A DNA stretch of 34,459 bases. It comes from Oscillospiraceae bacterium (GTDB lineage: Bacteria; Bacillota; Clostridia; Oscillospirales; Ruminococcaceae). The position numbers and the translations under genes were made by a program. The stretch is from positions 1 to 34,459 of the forward strand of contig JAISIJ010000356.1 in NCBI GenBank assembly GCA_031262245.1. The letters run 5' to 3'. This document shows positions 22,871-33,578 of this stretch, in pieces. Positions within the stretch are counted from its first letter, which is position 1; each line of letters begins with the position of its first letter. Under the pieces are notes generated by a model. That model had not been told where the DNA came from. It did no database searches and was given only the letters and a program-made list of their open reading frames with translations.

Positions 22871-25800
22871 ATGGTGAGAGTGAACGGCGTTGACATAAAT
22901 GTGAACCCAAAGCAACTCGGAAAAAACACTCGTATGAGTTTTGCGAAAATCAATGAAGTTTTGGAAATGCCTAACTTTATAGAGATTCAAAAGAATTCCT
23001 ATAAATGGTTTAAAGAAGAGGGGCTTAAGGAAGTTATAAGGGATATGTTGCCGATTACGGACTCTAACGGCAACCTTGAATTGTCTTTCCTTGATTATAC
23101 CATAGACGAGAAATCAAAATATACTATTGCGGAATGTAAAGAGCGTGACACAACCTATTCCGCCTCTTTGAGAGTTACCGCAAAGCTTTATAATAAAGAA
23201 ACCGGCATTATTAAATCTTCTCAGATTTATATGGGTGAGTTTCCTCTTATGACCGACAGCGGTACTTTCGTTGTCAACGGTGCGGAGCGTGTAGTTGTTT
23301 CTCAGCTGGTTCGTTCTCCCGGTGTTTATTATGCAAGTGAAAAGGACAAGACAGGTAAGGACCTTTTTTCCTCTACAATTATCCCCAACAGAGGTGCTTG
23401 GATTGAATACGAAATGGACAGTTTAGATAACTCCTATGTTCGTATTGACAAAAACAGAAAAATCCCTCTCACAACTTTTATACGTTCTATAGGTGTAAGT
23501 ACCGATGAAGATATTATATCAACTTTCGGTGAAGATATACTTTTAAGAACAACCATTGATAATAAAGACACTACTAAAAATCGTTCCGAAGCATTAATTG
23601 CGATGTATAAAGTTCTGCGTCCGGGTGAACCCCCCACTGTTGAAAGCGGTGAAAAGCACCTTAAGGACTTATTCTTTGACCCTCGCAGATATGATATGTG
23701 CCGTTTCGGCCGTTATAAATATAACAAAAAACTTGCTCTCTCAAACAGACTTGCAGGGCGTACTCTTTCACGTCCTCTTGTTCACCCTGTTACAGGTGAG
23801 GTTTTGGCGAATGAGGGAGATACAATTTCCACTGATAAAGCTTTTAAGTTTGAACAAATGGGTGTTAAGATTGCTTATGTTTTAACAGAGGCTAAGGAAT
23901 ATTATGTTAATGAAATAGGCGAAACACATATCCGCACTGTTGAACGTGAGGCAAAGATTATCGGTAACGGTATGGTTGATATCAACGGATATATTGATTT
24001 TGATGTTGAACATATCGGTATAAATGAAAAAGTTTCCTTTGCGGTTTTGAATGAAATCTTAAACGAATACGGTAAAGACGACAAAGACAAATTACTTGAG
24101 ATTTTTAAAGAACGCAAGAATGATTTAATGCCTAATAATATCACTTTGGACGATATTATTGCATCAATCAGCTATTATATTAATTTAAATGCGGGAGTGG
24201 GCAATGTTGACGATATTGACCATTTAGGCAACCGCCGTATACGTTCCGTAGGTGAATTGCTGCAAAATCAATTCAGAGTAGGTTTTGTGCGTATGGAACG
24301 TGCTATCAGAGAGAGAATTAATATGGTTCCTCTCCAAAATCGTCATAATAACAATGCAGACGAGGAAGAACCTCCGATAAACAGCGGAGATGAAGAGCTT
24401 GCCGAAGAACCCGTAAAATCCAAATTGAAAGTAACAGAGGTTACGGCGGCGGCTTTGGTAAATATTCGCCCTCTTACTTCTTGTATTCGTGAGTTTTTCG
24501 GTTCGTCACCTCTTTCTCAATTTATGGACCAAACTAATCCTCTTGCGGAATTGACGCATAAACGTCGTCTTTCTGCCTTGGGTCCCGGCGGTTTGAGCCG
24601 TGACAGAGCGGGATTTGAAGTTCGTGACGTTCACTATACCCATTATGGGCGTATGTGTCCTATTGAAACCCCTGAGGGACCGAATATCGGACTTATCTCT
24701 TACCTTGCATCTTTTGCTAAGGTTAATAAATACGGTTTTATTGAAGCTCCTTATCGTAAAATCAACAAGGAAACAGGTGTTGTTACAGAAGAAGTTGTGT
24801 ATATGACTGCTGATGTTGAAGACCTTTATGTTGTTGCACAGGCGAATGAACCTCTTACCGAAGACGGCAGATTTGCAAAATCCAAAGTTACTGCACGTTT
24901 CCGTGATAAGATTTTTGAATGTGAGGGTTCAAAAGCTGATTTTATGGACGTTTCGCCGAAAATGGTAGTGTCTGTTGCGACAGCTTGTATTCCCTTCCTT
25001 GAAAATGACGATGCTAACCGTGCGTTAATGGGTTCAAATATGCAACGTCAGGCTGTGCCGCTTTTGCGTACCGAAAGCCCTATTGTGGGTACGGGTATGG
25101 AATATAAAGCTGCTGTTGACTCGGGGATATGTATACTTGCAGAGGCAGACGGTGTTGTTACTGCCGTTTCCGCTGACGAGATTGTTATTCAAGACGATTC
25201 TTATATGAAACACGTTCAAAAACTTATCAAGTTTAAACGTTCCAACCAAGGTACTTGTGTTAATCACCACCCCATTGTGGAAAAAGGGGAAAGAGTTGTT
25301 AAAGGGCAGGTTATTGCAGACGGTCCGTCTACAAGTAACGGTGAAATCTCCTTAGGACGTAATGCTTTAATCGGCTTTATGACTTGGGAGGGTTATAACT
25401 ATGAGGACGCTGTTCTCTTAAACGAAAAAGTTGTTCGTGATGATATATTCACTTCCATTCATATTGAAGAATATGAAGTTGAATGTCGTGAAACTAAATT
25501 AGGTGCAGAAGAAATTACCCGAGAAATTCCAAACGTTTCGGATGATGCTAAAAAAGACCTTGACGAAAGAGGTATTATCAGAATAGGTGCGGAAGTTCGT
25601 TCGGGAGATATATTAGTGGGTAAGGTTACACCCAAAGGTGAAACCGACCTTTCCGCAGAAGAACGTTTGCTTAGGGCTATTTTCGGCGAAAAAGCCCGTG
25701 AAGTAAGGGATAACTCCTTGCGAGTTCCTCACGGTGAGGCAGGGGTAATTGTTGACGTTAAAGTCTTTACCCGTGAAAATTGTGACGAATTAGGTGCAGG

Positions 25801-27364
25801 GGTTAATATGCTTGTGCGTTGTTATATTGCACAGAAACGTAAAATTTCCGTAGGTGACAAAATGGCGGGACGTCACGGTAACAAAGGTGTTGTTTCCCGC
25901 ATTATGCGTCAGGAAGATATGCCTTTCTTGCCTGACGGCACACCTCTTGATATAGTCTTAAACCCTCTGGGTGTACCGTCCCGTATGAATATCGGACAGG
26001 TACTTGAAGTCCATTTGGGTATGGCGGCAAAACAATTAGGCTGGAAGATTATGACCCCTGTATTTGACGGTGCAAGGGAAGAAGACATCAGAGCTTGTTT
26101 TAAAGCCGCAGGAATGGCAGAGGACGGTAAAACAGAATTATATGACGGCAGAACAGGTGAAAAATTTGACAACCGTGTTACTGTGGGATATATGTATTAC
26201 CTTAAACTTCACCACCTTGTTGACGATAAAATCCACGCACGTTCTGTAGGTCCTTATTCACTCGTAACACAACAACCTTTAGGCGGTAAAGCACAATTCG
26301 GTGGACAACGTTTCGGAGAAATGGAGGTTTGGGCGTTAGAGGCATATGGTGCAGCTTATACCTTGCAGGAAATTTTGACTGTTAAATCGGACGATACCAA
26401 CGGACGTGTTGCAACTTACGAAGCAATTGTTAAAGGGCAGAATGTTCCTAAACCCGGTGTACCCGAAAGCTTTAAGGTACTTGTTAAAGAACTCCAATCT
26501 TTGGGTCTTGATATGCACGTTCTTGACAAAACAGGCAATGAAATCGACCTCAAACAAACTTATGACGACGATATTCTCCCAACTCCCACAGCTTATCTTG
26601 ACGAGAATATTACAGATACTTCCGCATTTGACGACGACGAGTATCTCGGTAACGGTATGATAGTCCGCACTAAAGCCGAAGAACTCCTTGAAGAAGAGGA
26701 AGAAGTTAACGAGGATGAAATTGACGTGGAAGAAGAACTCAAAAAACTCGGCTTAATCAAAGGCGAGGGTGCAGAGGGTACAGGGGGTGCAGGCGAGAGT
26801 GTAGCAGAGGCGGCTGTTGAAGGTATTGTTGCAGAGGCGGCAGGCGAGAGCGTTGCTGAAACTGTTGCGGCGGCTGAAGTTGCAGAGAATATTGCAGTAA
26901 CTGATACTGAAGTTACCGAGAGTATCAATGCTGAAGTTGCTGTTGAGAACAATATTGTTACAGAGATTTCCGAGGGTAGTAATAACGCAGAAGTAAGCGA
27001 TAGTGTAGCTGTTTCCGAAAATATTGCAATCGCAACAGGTTCTGAAAATGTTATTTTTGAAAACACCCCAGATTCTGACGAGGGTGACAGTGACACAGAT
27101 ACTGATACCGACTATTCGGGAAATGAAGACGAGGGTGACAGCGATTTAGATACCGACAGTGACGTTGCTCTTGCAGTTGAAACACCTGTATTCTCGGAAA
27201 ATAATAGTTTTAACAGCACATCTGTAGTTGAAACTCCTGTATTTACGGAAAATAATAGTTTTAACAATACACCTATAGTTGAAAATCCCGTAAATCAAGA
27301 GGAAAAAACACCCGAAGTGCAAAATACTCAAACCGACGAGTTTAACAATAATAATTTAGTATAA
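22871..27364 (+). CDS. rpoB: RNA polymerase beta subunit with a long acidic C-terminal tail
   Basis: The start ATG 22871 ([17 protein letters not shown]) is set by GGAGGA ten bases upstream and by the promoter. The 1497-aa product has the full beta sequence, including the rif region ([21 protein letters not shown]), [17 protein letters not shown], and [10 protein letters not shown] near the catalytic site. About 35 residues of acidic, Asn-rich insertion (492-526) lie between the conserved RER and NIRP. After the normal end near residue 1240, another roughly 250 residues are low complexity: an acidic segment ([21 protein letters not shown]), Ala/Val/Glu-rich repeats, an Asp/Ser stretch, and two 17-aa repeats of [12 protein letters not shown] type (from residue 1436). 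After the residue near 1298 there is one Lys and no Arg. rpoB normally ends at about 1180-1240 in Firmicutes. Confidence 0.97.
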   Translation: MVRVNGVDINVNPKQLGKNTRMSFAKINEVLEMPNFIEIQKNSYKWFKEEGLKEVIRDMLPITDSNGNLELSFLDYTIDEKSKYTIAECKERDTTYSASLRVTAKLYNKETGIIKSSQIYMGEFPLMTDSGTFVVNGAERVVVSQLVRSPGVYYASEKDKTGKDLFSSTIIPNRGAWIEYEMDSLDNSYVRIDKNRKIPLTTFIRSIGVSTDEDIISTFGEDILLRTTIDNKDTTKNRSEALIAMYKVLRPGEPPTVESGEKHLKDLFFDPRRYDMCRFGRYKYNKKLALSNRLAGRTLSRPLVHPVTGEVLANEGDTISTDKAFKFEQMGVKIAYVLTEAKEYYVNEIGETHIRTVEREAKIIGNGMVDINGYIDFDVEHIGINEKVSFAVLNEILNEYGKDDKDKLLEIFKERKNDLMPNNITLDDIIASISYYINLNAGVGNVDDIDHLGNRRIRSVGELLQNQFRVGFVRMERAIRERINMVPLQNRHNNNADEEEPPINSGDEELAEEPVKSKLKVTEVTAAALVNIRPLTSCIREFFGSSPLSQFMDQTNPLAELTHKRRLSALGPGGLSRDRAGFEVRDVHYTHYGRMCPIETPEGPNIGLISYLASFAKVNKYGFIEAPYRKINKETGVVTEEVVYMTADVEDLYVVAQANEPLTEDGRFAKSKVTARFRDKIFECEGSKADFMDVSPKMVVSVATACIPFLENDDANRALMGSNMQRQAVPLLRTESPIVGTGMEYKAAVDSGICILAEADGVVTAVSADEIVIQDDSYMKHVQKLIKFKRSNQGTCVNHHPIVEKGERVVKGQVIADGPSTSNGEISLGRNALIGFMTWEGYNYEDAVLLNEKVVRDDIFTSIHIEEYEVECRETKLGAEEITREIPNVSDDAKKDLDERGIIRIGAEVRSGDILVGKVTPKGETDLSAEERLLRAIFGEKAREVRDNSLRVPHGEAGVIVDVKVFTRENCDELGAGVNMLVRCYIAQKRKISVGDKMAGRHGNKGVVSRIMRQEDMPFLPDGTPLDIVLNPLGVPSRMNIGQVLEVHLGMAAKQLGWKIMTPVFDGAREEDIRACFKAAGMAEDGKTELYDGRTGEKFDNRVTVGYMYYLKLHHLVDDKIHARSVGPYSLVTQQPLGGKAQFGGQRFGEMEVWALEAYGAAYTLQEILTVKSDDTNGRVATYEAIVKGQNVPKPGVPESFKVLVKELQSLGLDMHVLDKTGNEIDLKQTYDDDILPTPTAYLDENITDTSAFDDDEYLGNGMIVRTKAEELLEEEEEVNEDEIDVEEELKKLGLIKGEGAEGTGGAGESVAEAAVEGIVAEAAGESVAETVAAAEVAENIAVTDTEVTESINAEVAVENNIVTEISEGSNNAEVSDSVAVSENIAIATGSENVIFENTPDSDEGDSDTDTDTDYSGNEDEGDSDLDTDSDVALAVETPVFSENNSFNSTSVVETPVFTENNSFNNTPIVENPVNQEEKTPEVQNTQTDEFNNNNLV
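27176..27277 (+). repeat. Two tandem 51-bp units in the rpoB tail
   Basis: 27176-27226 and 27227-27277 encode the 17-residue units [17 protein letters not shown] and [18 protein letters not shown] third, partial unit follows. Confidence 0.85.
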
Positions 27365-27376
27365 TAAGGGGATAAA

Positions 27377-30300
27377 ATGGACTTTGTTTTTGACAGTATT
27401 AAAATAGGTCTTGCCTCACCTGAACAGATAAAAGAATGGTCATACGGTGTTGTTGAAAAACCCGAAACCATTAACTACAGAACACAAAAACCCGAAAAAG
27501 ACGGCTTGTTTTGCGAAAAGATTTTCGGTCCTGCAAAGGACTGGGAATGTCATTGTGGTAAATTTAAAAAAATCAGATTTAAAGGTAAAATATGCGACAA
27601 ATGCGGTGTTGAAGTTACTCGTGCAAAAGTCCGCCGTGAGAGAATGGGGCATATTGAACTTGCCGCTCCTGTTTCTCATATATGGTATTTTAAGGGTACA
27701 CCCTCACGCATAGGGCAAGTGCTTGAAGTAACACAGAAACGCCTTGAAGAAGTGTTATATTTTACAAAATATATAGTTATCGACCCCGGGAACACAGGGG
27801 AATTGGTTAAATGTCAGCTCTTAACAGAGAAAGAATTTTCAGATGCTGTTGATAAATTCGGTTTCGGGTCTTTCAGAGCTGAAATGGGTGCGGAAGCGGT
27901 TTTGGAACTCTTACAGGAATACGACCACGACCGCTATGATATGCACAAAGATTCTTTATATTTGCGTGGAAAAATCAGCTATCTTGACAGAGATGTCTGC
28001 AAGAAATGTCCCAATGATTTTAAATGCAACACCTGTGAATATTGCAATGAAGTCAGCGAAGATTGGCAGAATAACATTGAATTTTGCTGTAACAATCTTA
28101 AACAGGATTTAAAAGGATTATCCAGCGGACAAAAGAAATTAAAACTCCTTAAACGTCTTGAGATATTAGAGGCTTTCAGAACTTCCGGTAATAAACCTGA
28201 ATGGATGATTTTGAGAAATCTCCCTGTTATCCCTCCCGAATTGCGACCTATGGTTCAGCTTGACGGCGGACGTTATGCGACTTCTGACTTAAACGACCTT
28301 TATCGCCGTGTTATTAATCGTAATAACCGTATGAAAAAAATGTTGCAGCTTGACGCTCCCAATATTATCATACGCAATGAGAAACGTATGTTGCAAGAGG
28401 CTGTTGACGCTTTAATCGACAACGGCAGACGTGGCAGACCTGTCACAGGACCTAATAACCGTAACTTAAAATCCCTTTCGGATATGCTTAAAGGTAAACA
28501 AGGGCGTTTCCGTCAGAACCTTTTGGGTAAACGTGTTGACTATTCAGGACGTTCCGTTATCGTTGTAGGACCCGAATTGAAAATGTATCAATGCGGTTTG
28601 CCTAAAGAAATGGCTGTTGAGTTATTTAAACCCTTTATTTTGAAAAGACTTGTTGACACAAAAGTTATTGCAAATATTAAATCAGCAAGGAAATTAGTTG
28701 ACAAAGGTACAACAGAGGTTTGGGATGCTCTCGAACACGTTATCAAAGACCACCCTGTTCTTTTAAACCGTGCTCCTACACTCCACAGATTGGGTATTCA
28801 AGCTTTTGAACCCGTTTTGGTTGAGGGCAGAGCTTTAAAACTCCACCCACTTGTTTGTACAGCTTATAACGCCGACTTTGACGGTGACCAAATGGCTGTT
28901 CACTTGCCGTTATCGGCAGAGGCACAGTCCGAGGCTCGTTTCCTTATGTTGGCAGCAAATAACCTCCTTAAACCCTCAGACGGGCGACCTGTTGCCGTTC
29001 CGACACAGGATATGATTTTGGGTTCTTATTACCTTACTATGGAAAAAGAGGGCGAAATCGGCGAGGGCAAAGTTTTCCGTGATATTAACGAAGCTATTAT
29101 GGCATATAACGAGGGTGACGTTACCCTCCACGCTAAAATCAAAGTGAGAATGAGCAAAGTTATCGGCGGAAATATTGTTTCCCAGATTATCAGCTGCACA
29201 GTCGGCAGACTTATTTTCAATGAGAATATCCCGCAGAATTTAGGTTATGTTGACAGAAGTAATCCCAACAACTATTTTGACCTTGAAATAGACTTCCTTG
29301 TAGGGAAAAAACAACTCTCGAATATTGTTGAAAAATGTATTGCCGTTCACGGCACAACCACAACTTCCGAGATTTTGGATAAAATTAAAGCTTTGGGATT
29401 TAAATATTCAACCAGAGCGGCTATTACCGTTGCGGTTTCAGACGCTGTTATTCCTCCCACAAAGAAAGATATTCTTGCAAAAGCAGACGAAGAAATTAAT
29501 AACATTACAGATTATTTCAATGACGGTCTTATATCTGCCGAAGAGAAATCACAAATGACAATTTCTGTTTGGTCAGAGGCTACCGACCAAATGAAATCAA
29601 CGGTAAAAGCACAGATTAAGAGAGATAAATATAACCCCATTAATATGATGGCGGACAGCGGTGCGAGAGGTTCGGAAAACCAAATTCTCCAACTTGCTGG
29701 TATGCGTGGACTTATCTCAAATACTTCAGGTGCAACTATCGAAATCCCCGTGCGTGCGAATTATCGTGAGGGACTTAATATCCTTGAATACTTTATTTCT
29801 TCTCGCGGTGCGAGAAAAGGTCTTGCCGATACAGCTTTGAGAACAGCTGACTCCGGTTATCTTACACGTCGTCTTGTTGACGTTTCACAGGAAGTTATTA
29901 TCCGTGAACACGATTGCGGAACTGATGAGGGCATTGAAGTTTACGAGATTAAAAACGGTTCGGAAACAATCGAGAAACTCGCCGAACGTCTTGTGGGACG
30001 TTATCTTGTTGACACACTCTTTGAAGAAAACGGTGATATTCTCGTTGATAATGAACATCTTATGACACCTGCCGACGCTGAAAGAATTATTAATGCGGGT
30101 ATTACAAACGTAAGAATACGTTCAGTTCTTCAATGCAGAGCTAAACACGGTATTTGCGGTAAATGTTACGGTGCAAACCTTGCTAACGGCTTGCCCACAA
30201 ATATCGGTGAGGCAGTTGGCGTTATTGCGGCACAGTCTATCGGCGAACCGGGTACACAGCTTACAATGCGTACGTTCCACACAGGCGGTATCGCTTCTGC

Positions 30301-31042
30301 GGACGATATCACACAGGGTCTTCCCCGTGTTGAGGAATTATTTGAGGGCAGAAAGCCGAAAAATGCCGCTATTGTTGCAAGACTTTCAGGTACTGTTCGT
30401 ATAGAAGAAGTTAAAGCTTTACGCAATATTATTATAGCCGCTCCCGATGGCAACGAAGAAAATTATCTTGTTCCCTATAACTTCAAAATCCGTGTTAAAG
30501 AGGGGCAAGAGGTTACAAAAGGTCAACGTCTTACAGAGGGTAATATTTGGCCTGCTGACATCTTAAGCGTTTTAGGCCCTAAAGCTGTTCAAGATTATAT
30601 CATTAAAGAAGTTCAAAAAGTTTATCGTTTGCAAGGTGTTGATATCAACGATAAACATATCGAAGTTATTATTCGTCAAATGATGAACAGAGTGCGTATC
30701 GAAGAGAGCGGCAGTAGTTTCATTCTCCCCGGCACTCTCGGTGACAAAAAAGAAATTGACGCAATGAACCGTGACTTCCAAAAGAGGATTGAAAACGGCG
30801 AGGAAGTTCAACTTGTTGAATACACTCCCATTATCCAAGGTATCACTAAAGCTTCCTCCAGTTCGGATAGTTTCCTTTCCGCCGCATCTTTCCAAGAAAC
30901 AACAAAAGCCCTCACCGATGCAGCTATTCGAGGGAAATATGATTACCTCCGCGGACTTAAAGAGAATGTTATTATCGGTAACATTATCCCCGCAGGTACG
31001 GGTCTTGATATTTATAACGACATTGAAGTTGTTACAGCATAG
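27377..31042 (+). CDS. rpoC: RNA polymerase beta' subunit
   Basis: The 1221-aa protein has the N-terminal zinc finger (C58, C60, C73, C76), the lid/rudder region, and the catalytic magnesium site [12 protein letters not shown] (D500, D502, D504). The bridge helix/trigger-loop region and the second zinc site ([19 protein letters not shown]) are also clear. Its start lies 12 bp after the rpoB stop with AAGGGG before it. Length and ends are normal for Firmicutes, unlike rpoB. Confidence 0.98.
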   Translation: MDFVFDSIKIGLASPEQIKEWSYGVVEKPETINYRTQKPEKDGLFCEKIFGPAKDWECHCGKFKKIRFKGKICDKCGVEVTRAKVRRERMGHIELAAPVSHIWYFKGTPSRIGQVLEVTQKRLEEVLYFTKYIVIDPGNTGELVKCQLLTEKEFSDAVDKFGFGSFRAEMGAEAVLELLQEYDHDRYDMHKDSLYLRGKISYLDRDVCKKCPNDFKCNTCEYCNEVSEDWQNNIEFCCNNLKQDLKGLSSGQKKLKLLKRLEILEAFRTSGNKPEWMILRNLPVIPPELRPMVQLDGGRYATSDLNDLYRRVINRNNRMKKMLQLDAPNIIIRNEKRMLQEAVDALIDNGRRGRPVTGPNNRNLKSLSDMLKGKQGRFRQNLLGKRVDYSGRSVIVVGPELKMYQCGLPKEMAVELFKPFILKRLVDTKVIANIKSARKLVDKGTTEVWDALEHVIKDHPVLLNRAPTLHRLGIQAFEPVLVEGRALKLHPLVCTAYNADFDGDQMAVHLPLSAEAQSEARFLMLAANNLLKPSDGRPVAVPTQDMILGSYYLTMEKEGEIGEGKVFRDINEAIMAYNEGDVTLHAKIKVRMSKVIGGNIVSQIISCTVGRLIFNENIPQNLGYVDRSNPNNYFDLEIDFLVGKKQLSNIVEKCIAVHGTTTTSEILDKIKALGFKYSTRAAITVAVSDAVIPPTKKDILAKADEEINNITDYFNDGLISAEEKSQMTISVWSEATDQMKSTVKAQIKRDKYNPINMMADSGARGSENQILQLAGMRGLISNTSGATIEIPVRANYREGLNILEYFISSRGARKGLADTALRTADSGYLTRRLVDVSQEVIIREHDCGTDEGIEVYEIKNGSETIEKLAERLVGRYLVDTLFEENGDILVDNEHLMTPADAERIINAGITNVRIRSVLQCRAKHGICGKCYGANLANGLPTNIGEAVGVIAAQSIGEPGTQLTMRTFHTGGIASADDITQGLPRVEELFEGRKPKNAAIVARLSGTVRIEEVKALRNIIIAAPDGNEENYLVPYNFKIRVKEGQEVTKGQRLTEGNIWPADILSVLGPKAVQDYIIKEVQKVYRLQGVDINDKHIEVIIRQMMNRVRIEESGSSFILPGTLGDKKEIDAMNRDFQKRIENGEEVQLVEYTPIIQGITKASSSSDSFLSAASFQETTKALTDAAIRGKYDYLRGLKENVIIGNIIPAGTGLDIYNDIEVVTA

Positions 31043-31095
31043 TAAGAAAAGCACCCATAAGTCTCCAAAGGAGACTTATGGGTAGCTTTTCTTAC
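31042..31095 (+). terminator. Very long hairpin ending rpoBC
   Basis: GTAAGAAAAGC and its complement GCTTTTCTTAC enclose ACCCATAAGTCTCC/GGAGACTTATGGGT with a 3-nt loop. This gives about 25 bp of stem with a single unpaired A. No long T-run follows, the T4 lying inside the stem, but the hairpin starts at the stop codon. Confidence 0.75.
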
Positions 31096-31126
31096 AATTA
31101 ATAATTAGTAATGTATAATTAATAAT
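31095..31126. repeat. AT-rich palindromic repeat after rpoC
   Basis: This carries CAATTAATAATTAGTA, which is the inverse of the TACTAATTATTAATTG in the hydrogenase operon. Both ends read ATTAATAAT or its inverse. Confidence 0.6.
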
Positions 31127-31164
31127 GGGTTATATAAATTTAATAGGTGTATTTTTCTAAAACA

Positions 31165-31271
31165 AGTAGAAAACTAAATAAGTTAAACCAAAGCCTGTGA
31201 GTTGCAAAGAGTGAAAAGAATTAGGGAACTTCGAGAGGTGAAAATCACAGGGAACAATAGAAAAGAAAAAA
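31165..31271 (+). repeat. Dispersed repeat copy forming the leader of the methyltransferase gene
   Basis: It reads GTTAAACCAAAGCC, then GTGAAAAGAATTAGGGAAC, then the core GGAACTTCGAGAG (31225-31237) and ends AATAGAAAAGAAAAAA directly before ATG 31272. The first part equals the right arm near hypE (GCTAAACCAAAGCC at 7576). No other SD is present. Confidence 0.85.
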
Positions 31272-31949
31272 ATGAATAGTGAAGTAAAAAAAGAGAAAAT
31301 ATCAGACAAAATAGGGATATATGTAAATAACACACATCGTTTCGGCACGGACGCCGTACTACTTTCGGAGTTTGCGGCGGCGAAACATAATGATATTGTT
31401 TGTGATTTGTGTACGGGTTGCGGGATAGTGGCTTTGCGGCTGCTGAAGTTTGAACCGAAATCCGTTATGGCGGTGGATATCCAAAAAGAAGCTGTTGAAC
31501 TTTTGCAAAGAAGTATTGAGGAGTTTCAGCTTGAAAATGTTAAGGCAATTTGCGGTGATTTGAAATCATTAGAATACAATGAAGAATTTACACTTATAAC
31601 CTGCAATCCGCCTTACAAAAAAGAGGGGACAGGTATAGAAAATCCTAACATTTCAGAGAGAATTGCAAGGCACGAGGTAATGTGCAATATTAACGATATA
31701 TGTAAAATCAGCAAGAAAATGCTTAAGCATAATGGAAGATTATGTCTTTGCGATCGTCCCGAACGTCTTGCCGATGTGATTTTTGCAATGAGAGATAACA
31801 ATATTGAACCCAAGAAAATACAATTTGTTTCAAAAAATGAAAACAGTAAACCTTGGCTTTTTTTGATTGAGGGTAAGAAAAATTCCAAACCTTTTATGGA
31901 GGTTTTACCGCAAATTTACATAAAAGACGGTGTGAAATTCAGCGAGTGA
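31272..31949 (+). CDS. tRNA1(Val) adenine-N6 methyltransferase-like protein
   Basis: The 225-aa Rossmann-fold methyltransferase resembles TrmN6/YfiC, with the SAM-binding DLCTGCGIVALRLLK, an acidic loop (AVDIQKEAVELL) and the N6-adenine/glutamine-type motif NPPYKKEGTG (N112). HRFGTDAVLLSEFAA near the N-terminus is characteristic of this group. It probably modifies tRNA, but the substrate is inferred from family. It lies divergent from nadA. Confidence 0.85.
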   Translation: MNSEVKKEKISDKIGIYVNNTHRFGTDAVLLSEFAAAKHNDIVCDLCTGCGIVALRLLKFEPKSVMAVDIQKEAVELLQRSIEEFQLENVKAICGDLKSLEYNEEFTLITCNPPYKKEGTGIENPNISERIARHEVMCNINDICKISKKMLKHNGRLCLCDRPERLADVIFAMRDNNIEPKKIQFVSKNENSKPWLFLIEGKKNSKPFMEVLPQIYIKDGVKFSE

Positions 31950-31950
31950 A

Positions 31951-32868
31951 TTATCTCCCTAACTCCAACATTTTGTCAATACATTTTTTTGATTTTTCTA
32001 TTTCTTCAGCAGTCATTTTAATCTCAAAAGCTGAATTAAAATCTTGAAGAGAATGGAAAACATCAATCAAAGTTGTCAATTTCATATTAGGACAGGTGAT
32101 TTTTTTCGAAAGAGCATAGAACTTTTTAGCAGTATCACGGAATTGGAGATGTTCGGTAATGCTTATTTCCGTGCCGATTATAAATTCTTTTTTGTCAGAG
32201 GTAAGTGCATAATCCATAATTTCGGTTGTTGAACCGACAAAATCTGATTTTTCAACCAACTTAGGGTCACATTCGGGGTGAATAAGCACTAAAGCGTCGG
32301 GGTGTTCGGCTTTGGCGGCGTTAAACTCCTCAAGAGTAACGCTTGCGTGAACAGGACAGCCCCCTTGAATAAGTTTAATGTCCTTTTCGGGACATTGTTT
32401 TTTTACATAATCACCCAAATTGCAGTCGGGTAGGAAGTAAATTTCCTTTTCGGGCATAGCGTTGATAATTTTAACAGCGGCGGAAGAGGTAACGCAGACA
32501 TCGGCTAACTCTTTGATTTTAGCCGTGGTGTTGATATAAACAACGATTTTTCTGTTGGGTTCGGTTTTCTTTAAATGCTCAACTAATTCATAGTCCAAAG
32601 CCTCTGCCATTGGGCAAGTTGCATTTTTATTCGGCATAAATACCCTTTTTTCGGGGGATAAAATCTTAGCTGTTTCTGCCATAAATTTAACGCCGCAAAG
32701 GAGAATATTCTTTTGCGGCACTTGCTGTGCGAGTTTTGAAAGAGCAAAACTATCGCCGCAATAATCGGCAATTTCGCAAATTTGCTCGGATTGATATGAA
32801 TGGGCGAGGACAGCGGTACTTGTTTCTTTTTTCAGTATTTTAATCTGTTCTTGTATGTTTTTTATCAT
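31951..32868 (-). CDS. nadA: Quinolinate synthase
   Basis: This 305-aa [4Fe-4S] enzyme condenses iminoaspartate with dihydroxyacetone phosphate in NAD synthesis. Motifs: HSYQSEQICEIADYCGDSFAL, CGVKFMAETAKILSP, MPNKNATCPMAE, GGCPVHASVTLEEF, HPECDP and VGSTTEIM. Three conserved cysteines for the cluster are within reach of these. The usual partners nadB and nadC are not next to it. The start has only a weak upstream purine stretch. Confidence 0.95.
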   Translation of the reverse strand: MIKNIQEQIKILKKETSTAVLAHSYQSEQICEIADYCGDSFALSKLAQQVPQKNILLCGVKFMAETAKILSPEKRVFMPNKNATCPMAEALDYELVEHLKKTEPNRKIVVYINTTAKIKELADVCVTSSAAVKIINAMPEKEIYFLPDCNLGDYVKKQCPEKDIKLIQGGCPVHASVTLEEFNAAKAEHPDALVLIHPECDPKLVEKSDFVGSTTEIMDYALTSDKKEFIIGTEISITEHLQFRDTAKKFYALSKKITCPNMKLTTLIDVFHSLQDFNSAFEIKMTAEEIEKSKKCIDKMLELGR

Positions 32869-32894
32869 AATTTTTCCTTTTCGTTGTTTTTTCT

Positions 32895-32940
32895 AAAAAA
32901 AGAGTGAGGGAGAGCGTCAATTGGTAAACGCCCCCCTCAT
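32895..32940 (-). terminator. Terminator downstream of the 153-aa gene
   Basis: Read on the minus strand, GAGGGGGGCGT/ACGCTCTCCCTC (imperfect, with G-U pairs) and a 10-nt loop are followed by seven T. It lies upstream of nadA. Confidence 0.7.
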
Positions 32941-32957
32941 AGAAACTTATATCGCAA

Positions 32958-32980
32958 ACACAAAACAGCTGGTTTTGTGT
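32958..32980. repeat. Perfect 9-bp inverted repeat after the 153-aa gene
   Basis: ACACAAAAC/GTTTTGTGT with loop AGCTG. It resembles the ACAAAACA/TGTTTTGT palindrome of the toxin promoters at 225-243 and 569-587, but could be a second terminator stem. Confidence 0.6.
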
Positions 32981-32999
32981 AATATGTCATAAAATGAAA

Positions 33000-33461
33000 T
33001 TATTGGTTTTCGGCGGCATTGTGGACATTTAAACCATCGGTGTTGGCAATAGTATCTTGAATCATTTGCAAAGCGGTATCAAGCATTGCGGTATTTGCAT
33101 CTTGGAAAAATTCAAGCACATTTCCGGCGGTCATTGTTTCGGGAGAGATATTCATAGTGCTTGTAATATCAGGAGAAAGAAACGTTAAATCAGTAGGATT
33201 TGAACTGCTTGAACCTCCGGCAACACCCATTAAAACGCTTGCGGTATCATATTCGCCTGTAGTGTCAAGTCCGTTAGCAAGGGCATTTTGATATTCGGGA
33301 GAGAGGGTAAGAGTGTCATAACGACCTCTGCCTGCACCCATATCAACAGCTTGTTGAGAAAAAGAAGAGGGCATATTATTAATTCCCGTAACAGCACTTG
33401 CAACTTCACTCATAGCTTCAAAGCTTGCGTTGATTGTTGAAATATTGTTATAAACAGTCAT
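33000..33461 (-). CDS. Unknown 153-aa protein with a strong promoter
   Basis: It begins MTVYNNISTINASFEAMSEV and has no signal peptide or membrane helix. The middle is Ser/Gly-rich (VAGGSSSSNPTD) and the C-terminal half is helical (VLEFFQDANTAMLDTALQMI). The motif YDTLTLSPEYQ is reminiscent of short sequences in hook/filament-related proteins of Clostridia, but that is a weak hint only. It has a good SD (AAAGGAGGA) and a near-consensus promoter, so it may be made in quantity. Confidence 0.75.
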   Translation of the reverse strand: MTVYNNISTINASFEAMSEVASAVTGINNMPSSFSQQAVDMGAGRGRYDTLTLSPEYQNALANGLDTTGEYDTASVLMGVAGGSSSSNPTDLTFLSPDITSTMNISPETMTAGNVLEFFQDANTAMLDTALQMIQDTIANTDGLNVHNAAENQ

Positions 33462-33491
33462 AATAATGTCCTCCTTTTTTGTAATATACTC

Positions 33492-33562
33492 TTTTGACGA
33501 ATTTATTATCTATATTATACAATTAAAATATTGCTTTGTCAACAAAAATATTTTCGTCAAAA
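33492..33562 (-). promoter_or_regulatory. Promoter with flanking inverted repeat, 153-aa gene
   Basis: TTGACA (33542-33537) and TATAAT (33519-33514) on the minus strand, spacing 17. TTTTGACGA (33492-33500) and TCGTCAAAA (33554-33562) form a perfect 9-bp inverted repeat around the promoter, one half in the leader, the other upstream of the -35; this suits a repressor or looping site. Confidence 0.6.
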
Positions 33563-33578
33563 TATCTAAAAATAAGAC

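Noticed and set aside
26593-27096. 167-aa Ser-rich ORF opposite the rpoB tail
   Set aside because: It is the mirror of biased acidic codons in rpoB; no SD or family match.
32958-32980. A third toxin-like locus near the 9-bp inverted repeat
   Set aside because: No MWELIG-like ORF or matching promoter boxes lie nearby.
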